A stretch of DNA of 64,000 nucleotides from Flavobacteriaceae bacterium MAR_2010_188 (GTDB lineage: Bacteria; Bacteroidota; Bacteroidia; Flavobacteriales; Flavobacteriaceae), in contig LT629302.1 of NCBI GenBank assembly GCA_900104375.1, forward strand, positions 1 to 64,000, written 5' to 3'. The notes beneath the pieces were generated by a model. That model had not been told where the DNA came from, searched no databases, and saw only the letters and a list, made by a program, of their open reading frames with translations. Below are positions 7,671 through 16,680 of this stretch, piece after piece. Position numbers and translations under genes: made by a program. Each line of letters begins with the position of its first letter. The first letter of the stretch is position 1.

Positions 7671-8786
7671 ATGAAAGAAGATTATTATGACATTCTCGGC
7701 ATCAGTAAAAATGCCACGCCAGAACAGATAAAGAAAGCTTATCGAAAGATGGCCATTAAATACCATCCCGATAAGAATCCAGATAACGACGAGGCGGAGG
7801 CAAATTTTAAGAAAGCTGCAGAAGCCTACGAAATCCTAAGTAATCCAGATAAAAAAGCGAGATACGACCAATTTGGTCATCAAGCATTTGAAGGTGGCTT
7901 TGGTGGCGGTGGCGGAATGAACATGGATGATATCTTCAGCCAGTTCGGTGATATTTTTGGCGGTGCTTTTGGCGGTGGATTTTCAGGTTTTAGTGGCGGC
8001 GGGTATGGCGGCCAAAGACGGGTAAAAGGAAGCAATCTTCGGATTAGAGTTGCATTGACTTTAGAAGAGATTGCAAATGGAGTCGAAAAGAAGATTAAGG
8101 TCAAAAGAAAAATTCAAGCTAAAGGAACAACTTATAAAACCTGTACAACGTGTAATGGTTCTGGTCAAGTAACCCGAATTACCAACACTATTTTAGGTAG
8201 AATGCAAACAGCTTCTCCTTGTAATACCTGTGGTGGTGCGGGGCAGATTATCGATTCTAAACCAGCTGAGGCAGATGCGCAGGGAATGATCGTGAAGGAA
8301 GAAACCGTTTCGGTAAAAATTCCGGCAGGAGTTGTAGAAGGGATGCAACTTAAAGTGACTGGTAAGGGAAACGATGCGCCTGGTAATGGTATTGCGGGTG
8401 ACCTTTTGGTCGCAATTCAAGAGAAAGAACATGAAAGTTTACAAAGAGAAGGAGATAATCTTCACTATGATTTATATGTTAGCTATCCAGATGCAGTTTT
8501 AGGTACGTCCAAAGAAATAGATACTGTTACCGGTAAGGTTAGAATCAAGATTGAATCCGGGGTACAATCTGGTAAAATATTAAGATTAAGAGGAAAAGGA
8601 ATACCAAGTATTAACGGATATGGAAGTGGTGATTTGTTAGTTCATGTAAATGTATGGACCCCTAAAACCCTTAATAAACAACAAAAGGAATTTTTTGAAA
8701 CGATGAAAGATGATGAACACTTTGCTCCAAAACCTGAGAGTTCAGATAAATCTTTTTTCGAGAAAGTAAAAGATATGTTTTCTTAA
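7671..8786 (+). CDS. dnaJ: DnaJ chaperone with only two zinc-finger repeats
   Basis: 371 residues. J domain at 1-70 with the HPD triad at 32-34, which stimulates DnaK ATPase; Gly/Phe-rich linker about 74-117; C-terminal substrate-binding beta domains (about 210-345) with VSVKIPAGVVEGMQL. Canonical DnaJ has four CxxCxGxG repeats forming two zinc sites. Only two are present here, CTTCNGSG and CNTCGGAG, at the positions of the middle pair, so one zinc centre (site II) is kept and the outer pair is absent. Flavobacterial DnaJ proteins commonly look like this. Likely co-transcribed with grpE. Confidence 0.96.
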   Translation: MKEDYYDILGISKNATPEQIKKAYRKMAIKYHPDKNPDNDEAEANFKKAAEAYEILSNPDKKARYDQFGHQAFEGGFGGGGGMNMDDIFSQFGDIFGGAFGGGFSGFSGGGYGGQRRVKGSNLRIRVALTLEEIANGVEKKIKVKRKIQAKGTTYKTCTTCNGSGQVTRITNTILGRMQTASPCNTCGGAGQIIDSKPAEADAQGMIVKEETVSVKIPAGVVEGMQLKVTGKGNDAPGNGIAGDLLVAIQEKEHESLQREGDNLHYDLYVSYPDAVLGTSKEIDTVTGKVRIKIESGVQSGKILRLRGKGIPSINGYGSGDLLVHVNVWTPKTLNKQQKEFFETMKDDEHFAPKPESSDKSFFEKVKDMFS

Positions 8787-8822
8787 CCAAGATGTTTATT
8801 AATAAAAAATCTTATATTTGAA

Positions 8823-8858
8823 TATCACTAGAAACTTTCTGGTGATAATTTTTCTTTT
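8823..8858 (+). terminator. Candidate terminator hairpin after dnaJ
   Basis: TATCACTAGAAA and TTTCTGGTGATA form a 12-base inverted repeat (one mismatch) followed by a T-rich stretch. It is weaker than the hairpin immediately downstream. Confidence 0.5.
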
Positions 8859-8873
8859 TCATAGCAATTTTTT

Positions 8874-8911
8874 CCCATCCTAATTTTTATTAGGGTGGGT
8901 TTTGTTTTTTA
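8874..8911 (+). terminator. Intrinsic terminator after dnaJ
   Basis: CCCATCCTAA and TTAGGGTGGG pair with one G-T wobble around a short T-rich loop, followed by TTTTTGTTTTTT. This is a strong rho-independent terminator separating grpE-dnaJ from the ABC operon. Confidence 0.8.
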
Positions 8912-8942
8912 GGCCTGTTTTGATCTAAATTATCAGATTGGC

Positions 8943-8975
8943 TTGGGTCTTAACATATCTTATTTAATATCTTTG
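8943..8975 (+). promoter_or_regulatory. Candidate promoter of the ABC exporter operon
   Basis: TTG at 8943-8945 and TATCTTTG at 8968-8975 are 22 bases apart, an exact fit to the Bacteroidota consensus. The start point would lie near 8982, about 30 bases before the first gene. Confidence 0.5.
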
Positions 8976-9010
8976 GTCAATCTACAATTTGAATATTCTA
9001 ACCTAGATAT

Positions 9011-9937
9011 ATGAAGGACTTATTAGTTGCCGATTCGGTATCCAAAGATTTTGGAAAATTTAAGGCACTTAATAATGTATCCATTACCGTTCCCGAAGGA
9101 AGTATCTTTGGCTTGCTAGGACCCAATGGAGCAGGAAAGACCACTCTCATCAGGATCATTAATCAAATTACAATGCCAGACAGTGGTAGCGTGTTTTTAG
9201 ATGGGGAACCGCTAAAACAAGCGCACATCCGGGATATTGGTTATCTGCCAGAAGAACGCGGACTTTATAAGTCTATGAAGGTGGGTGAGCAATGTCTCTA
9301 CCTAGCCCGATTAAAAGGTCTTAAGAAATCTGAAGCTAAGGAACGTTTAAAGTATTGGTTCGATAAGTTGGAAATCGGCGGGTGGTGGAACAAGAAAATC
9401 CAAGAACTTAGTAAAGGTCAGGCTCAAAAGATTCAGTTTGTGGTTACCGTTCTTCACAGACCTAAACTGTTGATATTTGATGAGCCTTTTTCCGGTTTTG
9501 ACCCGATTAACGCAAATTTGATTAAAGATGAAATTCTTCAACTTAGGGATGAAGGCGCAACCGTGATATTTTCAACCCATAGGATGGAATCTGTTGAAGA
9601 ACTTTGCGACCATATCGCACTTTTGCACAATTCAAATAAAATTTTAGATGGCGAACTTAACGACATCAAACGTCAGTTTAAGACCAACGTTTTTGAAGTT
9701 GGTTTACAAACCGATAATGTAGAAGCGGTTACAAATGCTATTAAAGAACAGTTTGAAGTTCTTCCGGCTACTTTCAAGAATTTAAATGATGATCTTAAAC
9801 TAAACGTTAAGATGAAAGATGGTACAAATTCTAATGAGCTTTTAAGGTTCTTGACCACTAAAGCCGAAGTGCACCATTTTGTAGAGGTTATCCCTAGTGC
9901 AAGTGAAATTTTTATTGAGACAGTACAAAGAAATTAG
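9011..9937 (+). CDS. ABC exporter ATP-binding subunit (NatA-like)
   Basis: 308 residues, cytoplasmic. Walker A GPNGAGKT (37-44), Q-loop region, ABC signature LSKGQ (133-137), Walker B LLIFDEP (153-159) and switch histidine in FSTHRM (His190) are all intact, so it should be an active ATPase. The C-terminal 90 residues are the extra domain seen in NatA/YhaQ-type ATPases. It pairs with the permease three bases downstream; together they resemble Na+ or drug exporters of the ABC-2 class, but the substrate is unknown. Confidence 0.93.
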   Translation: MKDLLVADSVSKDFGKFKALNNVSITVPEGSIFGLLGPNGAGKTTLIRIINQITMPDSGSVFLDGEPLKQAHIRDIGYLPEERGLYKSMKVGEQCLYLARLKGLKKSEAKERLKYWFDKLEIGGWWNKKIQELSKGQAQKIQFVVTVLHRPKLLIFDEPFSGFDPINANLIKDEILQLRDEGATVIFSTHRMESVEELCDHIALLHNSNKILDGELNDIKRQFKTNVFEVGLQTDNVEAVTNAIKEQFEVLPATFKNLNDDLKLNVKMKDGTNSNELLRFLTTKAEVHHFVEVIPSASEIFIETVQRN

Positions 9938-9940
9938 GCT

Positions 9941-11254
9941 ATGAATCATTTGCCACTTATCATAAAAAGGGAATATCTAACTAAGGTTAGGAACAAGGCT
10001 TTTATTATCATGACCGTTCTTAGCCCTTTAATATTGATTGCACTTATTGCAGCGGTTGCCTATTTAACCCAGCTAAATCACAATGAGAAGAAAACGATAA
10101 ACATATTTGATGAAACTGGCTTTGTTAGCGATCTTTTCGACGATACTGAGCTAACTAGTTATCGTAATCTTGAAAATATGTCCCTTAAGGACGCGATTTC
10201 CTTGACTAAAGTTGCAGATAACTATGGTCTTCTTTATATAAAGGAATCTAGTGATAGCACAAAACTCGCCGATGATGTCACTTTTTATTCTCAAGATTCA
10301 CCTTCATTAGGAGTCATCTCTGATTTAGAGAATAAAGTAGAACAACGGCTCACAAATCTTAATCTAGAAAGAGTAGGAGTAGACCTGGAAAAAATTGAAT
10401 CGGCAAAAGTTAGGATAGACATTGCACAAGAATCTTTTGATGGAGAAACCTCCTCAAAATTCGATAATATATTAAAGTTGGCTTTTGGTGGACTTTCAGG
10501 TTATCTGTTATTTATGTTCATCATTATATATGGTAACATGATTATGAGAAGTGTTATAGAAGAAAAAACCAGCCGTATTATTGAGGTTATCATATCATCG
10601 GTTAAACCTATACAACTCATGATGGGGAAAATTATAGGAACCTCGTTGGCGGGCATTACCCAATTCGTAATATGGATCATCTTGGGAACGGTAGCTATTT
10701 TTGTCTTATCGATGATTTTTGGTATTGATGTCACCGAGCTGCAAACTCCGCAAAAGGAGATGATGGAACAAGCTATGCAAGATCCACAAATGCAAGGTCA
10801 GATAGAAAATGCTATGACTGCATTCTTCAACTTACCATTGCTAAACTTGGTTCTTGCCTTTATCGGGTTTTTCTTAGGAGGTTATTTATTATATAGTTCT
10901 ATGTATGCAGCGATAGGTGCAGCAGTAGATAATGAAACAGATACCCAACAATTTATGATGCCCATCATTATGCCGTTAATCTTGGCCGTTTACGTGGGGG
11001 CATTTACGGTCATTGAAGATCCTCATGGAACAGTTTCGGTGGTGTTTTCTTTTATTCCTTTAACCTCTCCCGTGGTTATGTTAATGCGGATTCCTTTTGG
11101 GGTTCCTGTTTGGCAACAATTGCTTTCCCTTGCAATATTGCTGGGTACTTTTATGTTAACAGTATGGTTTGCAGCCAAGATTTACAGAGTGGGTATTTTA
11201 ATGTACGGCAAAAAACCAACCTACAAGGAATTGTTTAAATGGTTAAGATATTAA
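9941..11254 (+). CDS. ABC-2 type permease (NatB/YhaP-like)
   Basis: 437 residues. One N-terminal transmembrane helix (about 21-45) is followed by a large extracytoplasmic domain of about 140 residues and then five hydrophobic segments, the usual ABC2_membrane_3 layout. The cytoplasmic coupling element MRSVIEEKTSRIIEVIISS is clear. A Met/Gln-rich insert (PQKEMMEQAMQDPQMQGQ) lies in the loop before the fourth segment. It forms the transport channel with the ATPase upstream; the stop codon directly abuts the ATG of the MscS gene. Confidence 0.9.
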   Translation: MNHLPLIIKREYLTKVRNKAFIIMTVLSPLILIALIAAVAYLTQLNHNEKKTINIFDETGFVSDLFDDTELTSYRNLENMSLKDAISLTKVADNYGLLYIKESSDSTKLADDVTFYSQDSPSLGVISDLENKVEQRLTNLNLERVGVDLEKIESAKVRIDIAQESFDGETSSKFDNILKLAFGGLSGYLLFMFIIIYGNMIMRSVIEEKTSRIIEVIISSVKPIQLMMGKIIGTSLAGITQFVIWIILGTVAIFVLSMIFGIDVTELQTPQKEMMEQAMQDPQMQGQIENAMTAFFNLPLLNLVLAFIGFFLGGYLLYSSMYAAIGAAVDNETDTQQFMMPIIMPLILAVYVGAFTVIEDPHGTVSVVFSFIPLTSPVVMLMRIPFGVPVWQQLLSLAILLGTFMLTVWFAAKIYRVGILMYGKKPTYKELFKWLRY

Positions 11255-12109
11255 ATGGAAAGATTGTTTGATTTATTGAATATGTCCTTTAAGCTGACTG
11301 ATCAGGTAGAAATCAGCATCAGGGAAGTATTGATAGTTACGGTGGTCCTTATGTTGGCCGGCCTTATTTTAAGGTTGTTACAACGGTTAATGACCAGGAA
11401 TCTTCCTATTGAGGATAAGAAAAAGTTCAACGTTGTTTTTGGTTATGGTCGTTGGCTAATGTACGTAATCATCATGTTGATTACCTTTCATACCATTGGC
11501 GTCAACGTAACTGGTATTTTTGCGGCTTCAGCGGCACTTTTAATCGGTATTGGTCTGGCTTTGCAGACCCTTTTTCAGGATATATTATCTGGTGTTTTTA
11601 TCTTGGTAGATCAATCCGTACATGTCGGTGATATCATTGAGATTGAAGGAAAAGTTGGTCGGGTGGAAGAAATAAAGCTAAGGACAACTAGAGCGGTAAC
11701 TATAGATAATAAGGTGCTGGTAATTCCTAATCACTTGTATTTGACCAACAGTCTTTACAATTGGACTCAAAACGGAACCACTACTCGTGAAAGTGTTTCC
11801 GTGGGGGTCGCTTATGGAAGTGATGTGCAGTTGGTAAAAAGACTGTTGTTAGAAGCAGCAAGTGATCACCCTAATGTTTTGAGTGAACCCGAAGCGACGG
11901 TAGTTTTTACGGATTTCGGTGAAAGTTCATTAGATTTTAAGGTAGTTTTTACCCTCAATGATAGTTTTAAATCACAATTTCCAAAAAGTGATATCCGTTT
12001 TAAGATTGACGAACTTTTTAGGGCGAATAATGTAACCATTCCTTTCCCACAAAGAGATGTTCATGTTTTTCAGCAAAGAGAATTTAAGCCTTTACCGGCA
12101 AAGGAATAA
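11255..12109 (+). CDS. Small-conductance mechanosensitive channel, MscS family
   Basis: 284 residues, with three N-terminal transmembrane helices (about 22-42, 62-84, 88-115). The pore helix GIGLALQTLFQDILSG is followed by the MscS beta domain (DQSVHVGDIIEIEGKVGRVE, VIPNHLYLTNSLYNWT) and an alpha-beta C-terminus. It relieves turgor on osmotic downshock. It begins immediately after the permease stop codon, so translation is probably coupled in a three-gene operon. Confidence 0.92.
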   Translation: MERLFDLLNMSFKLTDQVEISIREVLIVTVVLMLAGLILRLLQRLMTRNLPIEDKKKFNVVFGYGRWLMYVIIMLITFHTIGVNVTGIFAASAALLIGIGLALQTLFQDILSGVFILVDQSVHVGDIIEIEGKVGRVEEIKLRTTRAVTIDNKVLVIPNHLYLTNSLYNWTQNGTTTRESVSVGVAYGSDVQLVKRLLLEAASDHPNVLSEPEATVVFTDFGESSLDFKVVFTLNDSFKSQFPKSDIRFKIDELFRANNVTIPFPQRDVHVFQQREFKPLPAKE

Positions 12110-12153
12110 GTTTGAATATAATTTAGTGACAGCAATAACTTTTAAATTTTGAT

Positions 12154-13320
12154 ATGCCAAATATATTAGTAATAGAAGATGAGTCAGCGATAAGAAGAGT
12201 TTTGGTCAAGATTCTTTCCGAAGAAAATGATACCTATTCACTTGAAGAAGCTGAAGACGGATTAGCAGGAATTGAGCTAATAAAAAAGAACGATTACGAC
12301 TTAGTGCTTTGCGATATTAAGATGCCGAAGATGGATGGTGTTGAAGTTCTGGAAGCGGTTAAGAAGATAAAACCCGAAATACCCGTAGTTATGATTTCCG
12401 GTCATGGTGATTTAGATACTGCTGTAAATACTATGAGGCTCGGTGCCTTTGATTATATCTCAAAACCGCCCGATTTAAATAGACTTCTTAATACTGTACG
12501 AATTGCCTTAGATAGAAAGGAACTGGTTATTGAGAATAAAATGCTCAAGAAAAAAGTGAGCAAAAATTACGAGATGATTGGCGAAAGTGATGCTATAAGC
12601 CATATTAAAGATATCATTGAAAAAGTTGCGCCTACCGACGCGCGGGTTTTAATTACAGGTCCCAACGGAACCGGTAAAGAATTGGTCGCTCATTGGCTTC
12701 ACGAAAAAAGCGAACGCTCTAAAGGCCCGATGGTCGAAGTGAACTGTGCCGCGATTCCTTCAGAATTGATAGAAAGTGAATTGTTTGGACACGTTAAAGG
12801 TGCTTTTACCAGCGCCGTAAAAGACAGAGCAGGTAAATTTGAAGCTGCCAATGGTGGAACGATTTTTCTAGATGAGGTTGGTGACATGAGCCTTTCGGCT
12901 CAGGCAAAAGTTCTACGAGCTCTTCAAGAAAACAAGATTTCTAGAGTTGGGAATGACCGTGATATTAAAGTAGATGTCCGCGTTATTGCCGCGACCAATA
13001 AAAATCTTAAAAAGGAAATTTCAGAAGGTAAATTTAGGGAGGACCTTTATCACAGGCTTGCGGTTATTTTAATAAGCGTACCATCGCTAAATGATAGAAG
13101 GGGCGATATCCCATTATTGGTGAATTATTTTACCGAGAAAATTGCATCGGAGCAGGGCACGGCTAAAAAAGATTTTGCAGATGATGCCATTAAACTCTTG
13201 CAGGAATATGATTGGACAGGAAACATACGTGAACTTAGGAATGTAGTTGAACGACTGATTATCCTAGGCGGTTCTCCGGTCTCAGAAAACGATGTAAAAC
13301 TGTTCGCTTCAAAAGCATAA
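12154..13320 (+). CDS. Sigma-54-type AAA+ response regulator lacking a DNA-binding domain
   Basis: 388 residues. Receiver domain 1-120 with phosphoacceptor Asp54 and Lys104; AAA+ domain about 142-365 with Walker A GPNGTGKE (169-176), the sigma-54 contact loop GAFTS (216-220), Walker B FLDEVGD (238-244) and an R-finger region NDRDIKVDVRVIAATN. NtrC-type proteins run to about 450 residues with a Fis helix-turn-helix; this one stops about 20 residues after the AAA+ lid, so it has no visible DNA-binding domain. It may activate RNA polymerase-sigma-54 from solution or through a partner. No cognate kinase lies beside it. It ends before a strong terminator. Confidence 0.92.
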   Translation: MPNILVIEDESAIRRVLVKILSEENDTYSLEEAEDGLAGIELIKKNDYDLVLCDIKMPKMDGVEVLEAVKKIKPEIPVVMISGHGDLDTAVNTMRLGAFDYISKPPDLNRLLNTVRIALDRKELVIENKMLKKKVSKNYEMIGESDAISHIKDIIEKVAPTDARVLITGPNGTGKELVAHWLHEKSERSKGPMVEVNCAAIPSELIESELFGHVKGAFTSAVKDRAGKFEAANGGTIFLDEVGDMSLSAQAKVLRALQENKISRVGNDRDIKVDVRVIAATNKNLKKEISEGKFREDLYHRLAVILISVPSLNDRRGDIPLLVNYFTEKIASEQGTAKKDFADDAIKLLQEYDWTGNIRELRNVVERLIILGGSPVSENDVKLFASKA

Positions 13321-13336
13321 TAACATATAATTACCT

Positions 13337-13374
13337 AAAAAAGCGGAAACTCATTTGAGTTCCCGCTTTTTTTT
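13337..13374. terminator. Bidirectional intrinsic terminator
   Basis: AAAAAAGCGGAAACTC and GAGTTCCCGCTTTTTT form a 16-base stem with one mismatch around a four-base loop, with a T run on one side and an A run on the other. It separates the convergent AAA+ regulator and coiled-coil protein genes. Confidence 0.9.
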
Positions 13375-13388
13375 AATCTTATTTCAGC

Positions 13389-14138
13389 TTAATCATTTTC
13401 TTCACAATCATCTAAAGTGGCGATATAATCGTTGGTGATAGACTTCATTGATTCTAAATAGTGTTTCCTAATCTCTCCGATACTTTTGGAAATCAATACC
13501 TCTTTATTTTCTGGAGTACTTCTTAAGGAGCCAGATTTTTTGCAATTACAGGCATCCAAGAGATTTTCATAAGCTTGAATGTTCTGGGTCAAGGCTGCTT
13601 CGGTAGTAAGAATCAATTGTTCTTTTGCTAATTGCTGCTCTTGTATTTCTTGTTTAGCCAGTTTCAGCTTAAGTTCTTGCTGCTTTTGGTTGATTAACTT
13701 TTGTTCTTCCTTCAACTTTAATTGTTGTTTTTCAAGCGCAGATACATCTAAATCTTCACCGTCTTGGGTTGTGTAGACCGTACAAGCATCTAGTTCCCTT
13801 ATGATTTCTTGGGCGAAGACCTTTGCTTTTCCAACGAAATATTGCGCGTCCTGTATCTTATCCGCCGCCTCAACATTCTCTAGCTTTTCAATACTCATAT
13901 AGGTGAGGTCGGCTACGTTGGTACAACTACATTTCGACAAAGAGGCATCTACCTTTTTAAAAGCATCAAGAGATTTGCCGGCGTAATACTTTAAATGGGT
14001 TATGTTATTGGCTTCGAGGCCCAACTTTGCGCTATTAAAAGCATATATGATGTAGGATTGGGCTGCCAAGCAATCTTGTTGGGCAAAGGACACATTTATG
14101 GAAATTGAAAAAATTAATAAAAAGTAGATTTTTCTCAT
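13389..14138 (-). CDS. Secreted coiled-coil protein of unknown function
   Basis: 249 residues. The signal peptide ends at NVSFAQ, followed by QDCLAAQ. Helical region with cysteine pairs CSC (about 69-71), one cysteine near 118 and CNC (about 198-200). Residues about 132-180 are a Lys/Gln/Glu-rich coiled coil (repeated KQQELKLKLAKQEIQEQQ-type heptads). The paired cysteines suggest disulfides in the periplasm. I recognise no family beyond hypothetical flavobacterial secreted proteins. It is a single gene sharing a terminator with the gene opposite. Confidence 0.75.
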   Translation of the reverse strand: MRKIYFLLIFSISINVSFAQQDCLAAQSYIIYAFNSAKLGLEANNITHLKYYAGKSLDAFKKVDASLSKCSCTNVADLTYMSIEKLENVEAADKIQDAQYFVGKAKVFAQEIIRELDACTVYTTQDGEDLDVSALEKQQLKLKEEQKLINQKQQELKLKLAKQEIQEQQLAKEQLILTTEAALTQNIQAYENLLDACNCKKSGSLRSTPENKEVLISKSIGEIRKHYLESMKSITNDYIATLDDCEEND

Positions 14139-14319
14139 TTTTGGGCTTTTAAGATAAAATATCGGCTGAAATGTAGTTAAAAACGGATTATCAATCTATT
14201 TGGTTAGGAATATTTCGACATACTACAGTTTGATTTCACTATCTCGAAATAATCAAGCTAAGGGAAGTCCATATAAAATCAGTAATTTGTTGAGGTACTG
14301 AAGCGTTAAACAAAACGAG

Positions 14320-15198
14320 ATGAAGGATATAAATACAGATGATTTTAAGGTTACGAACAAAATAGAATTGGCAACTATCTCTACGAGAATAGATATAGAT
14401 GCCGACGAAGACAAAGTTGAAGATGAATTAGAGGAAATCCGCGAAGATTTAGGTGATTTTCAAGATACAATTTACGCACATGGTCAATATGCAGTTTTAG
14501 TTTGCCTGCAAGGTATGGACACTGCCGGAAAAGACAGTTTAATTAGAGAAGTCTTTAAGGATTTTAATAGCCGAGGGGTAGTGGTTCATAGCTTTAAGGT
14601 GCCTACCGAGTTAGAATTAAAACATGATTATCTATGGCGGCATTATATCGCCCTTCCCGCTCGCGGTAAATTTGGAGTTTTCAATAGAACCCATTATGAA
14701 AATGTCTTGGTTACTAGAGTGCATCCGGGTTATATTCTTAGTGAAAATTTGCCTTCGGTAAAGTCGTTGGAAGATGTAAATCTAGATTTCTGGGAAATGC
14801 GTTTTCAGGAAATCAGGAATTTTGAAAAGCATCTGTCCGAAAATGGCACGATTATCTTTAAATTTTTTCTCCATATTTCTAAAGAAGAACAACGTCAACG
14901 ACTACTGCGCAGGCTAGATAAAAAAGATAAGAACTGGAAGTTTTCACCCGGCGATTTAAAAGAAAGAAAATTGTGGGATAAATATCAAGAATGTTACGAA
15001 GATGCAATCAACCGGACTTCAACTGAAAAAGCGCCTTGGTACATAGTTCCTTCAGACGACAAGCCAACCGCGCGTTATATAGTAGCTAAAACACTTTACG
15101 ACAACTTAAAAAAATACGAAGACATTAAAGAACCAGAGCTAGACTCGGCCATTGCCGATAAACTAGAAGAATATAGGGATCAACTTTCTTCAGAATAG
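14320..15198 (+). CDS. ppk2: Polyphosphate kinase 2 family protein
   Basis: 292 residues, P-loop kinase fold. Walker A-like GMDTAGKDS at about 65-73, lid/acceptor region RGKFGVFNRTHYENVLVTRV and the basic segment LLRRLDKKDKNWKFSPGDLKER are characteristic of PPK2. The enzyme transfers phosphate between polyphosphate and nucleoside mono- or diphosphates; the single-domain length fits PPK2 classes I or III, which I cannot separate by eye. The gene stands alone. The 181 bases before it show no clear promoter or hairpin. Confidence 0.92.
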   Translation: MKDINTDDFKVTNKIELATISTRIDIDADEDKVEDELEEIREDLGDFQDTIYAHGQYAVLVCLQGMDTAGKDSLIREVFKDFNSRGVVVHSFKVPTELELKHDYLWRHYIALPARGKFGVFNRTHYENVLVTRVHPGYILSENLPSVKSLEDVNLDFWEMRFQEIRNFEKHLSENGTIIFKFFLHISKEEQRQRLLRRLDKKDKNWKFSPGDLKERKLWDKYQECYEDAINRTSTEKAPWYIVPSDDKPTARYIVAKTLYDNLKKYEDIKEPELDSAIADKLEEYRDQLSSE

Positions 15199-15272
15199 TT
15201 CTCTTATTTTCAAGATTAAACTAGCGATTTAGTTCCTAGAAATTTATCTTTAAACACAATAAAAATTGATTA

Positions 15273-16679
15273 ATGAAATACTTCATAACCCTTACTTTTA
15301 GCCTATTTTTGGTAATATCAACCAACGCTCAAGAGGACCAGGATGCCTTGGCTACAATCTACAAAACCTCTCTAACCAATGGTCAGAGCTACCAGTGGCT
15401 AGATTATTTATCGAACCAAATCGGTGGCCGACTTTCTGGTTCCGTTAATGCTGAAAAAGCAGTAAAGTATACTAAAGAGGAGTTAGAAAAGTTGGGATTA
15501 GATAAAGTTTGGTTACAACCCGTTATGGTGCCAAAATGGGTGAGGGGAGTTCCAGAAAATGCATACGTAGAGAGTTCTACCGGCAAGACAACCAACGTTA
15601 ATATTTGTGCATTGGGCGGCTCGGTGTCGACTAATGAAGGAGGGACCAAGGCAGAAATTGTTGAAGTTATAGGTTTAGAAGAACTAAAGGTACTTGGCGA
15701 AGAAAAGATAAAAGGCAAAATCGTCTTTTATAATCGACCGATGCAAGCAGATTTAATAAATACCATGGAAGCCTATGGTGGCTGCGTAGCCCAACGTTAT
15801 TCTGGGGCTCAGGAAGCAGCTAAGTATGGCGCGGTAGGTGTTATCGTAAGATCCATGAACTTACGCTTAGACGATTTACCACATACCGGGGCGATGAGCT
15901 ACGGCGACCTTCCAAATAATCAATACATTCCTGCTGCCGCGATTAGCACCAATCATGCAGAACTTTTAAGCACCATGATTGCCTTAGACAAAAACGTGAA
16001 GTTTTTCTTTAGACAAAGTTGTAAATCAATGGCAGATGTAGAATCTTATAATGTAATCGGTCAAATTACAGGGAGTGAATTTCCTGATGAATTTATCGTA
16101 GTTGGTGGTCATTTAGATTCTTGGGATTTGGGCGATGGATCGCATGACGATGGCGCTGGCGTTGTACAATCTATGGAAGTGGTGAGGTTACTAAAAGAAA
16201 GTGGCATTAAGCCTAAGAGAAGTATTAGGGTCGTTCTATTTATGAATGAAGAAAATGGAATGAGAGGTGGCAATAAATACGCTGAAGTTGCTAAGGAAAA
16301 GAATGAAAACCATGTCTTCGCCTTAGAAAGTGATTCCGGTGGATTTACGCCTCGCGGGTTTTCATTTGATTGTAGCGACCTTATGTTGGATAAAATTTTG
16401 GGATGGAAAAATCTATTCAAACCATATCTCATTCATTATTTTGAAAAAGGTGGAAGCGGTGCAGATATCGGTCCGTTAAAAAATGATCATATTGTCATGG
16501 CGGGTCTAAGACCAGATTCACAGAGATATTTTGATTATCATCACGCGAGCAACGACACTTTCGATGCGGTTAATAAAAGAGAATTAGAATTGGGTGCGGC
16601 AACCATGACGTCATTGGTTTATCTTATCGACAAGTACGGAACAAATCCTATAAATACTTCTTCACAATTAAAGGATTAA
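15273..16679 (+). CDS. Secreted M28 family metallopeptidase with PA domain
   Basis: 468 residues with signal peptide ending STNAQ. Residues about 120-240 form an inserted protease-associated domain. The two-zinc aminopeptidase core is complete: GGHLDSWDLGDG (His and bridging Asp region), SHDDGAGVV, NEENGMRGG (catalytic and zinc Glu), LESDSGG (Asp) and the final His in DYHHASNDT. It is predicted to remove N-terminal amino acids or act on small peptides in the periplasm or outside. It is followed one base later by a secreted DinB-like protein and then a VOC protein, a likely three-gene operon. Confidence 0.93.
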   Translation: MKYFITLTFSLFLVISTNAQEDQDALATIYKTSLTNGQSYQWLDYLSNQIGGRLSGSVNAEKAVKYTKEELEKLGLDKVWLQPVMVPKWVRGVPENAYVESSTGKTTNVNICALGGSVSTNEGGTKAEIVEVIGLEELKVLGEEKIKGKIVFYNRPMQADLINTMEAYGGCVAQRYSGAQEAAKYGAVGVIVRSMNLRLDDLPHTGAMSYGDLPNNQYIPAAAISTNHAELLSTMIALDKNVKFFFRQSCKSMADVESYNVIGQITGSEFPDEFIVVGGHLDSWDLGDGSHDDGAGVVQSMEVVRLLKESGIKPKRSIRVVLFMNEENGMRGGNKYAEVAKEKNENHVFALESDSGGFTPRGFSFDCSDLMLDKILGWKNLFKPYLIHYFEKGGSGADIGPLKNDHIVMAGLRPDSQRYFDYHHASNDTFDAVNKRELELGAATMTSLVYLIDKYGTNPINTSSQLKD

Positions 16680-16680
16680 T

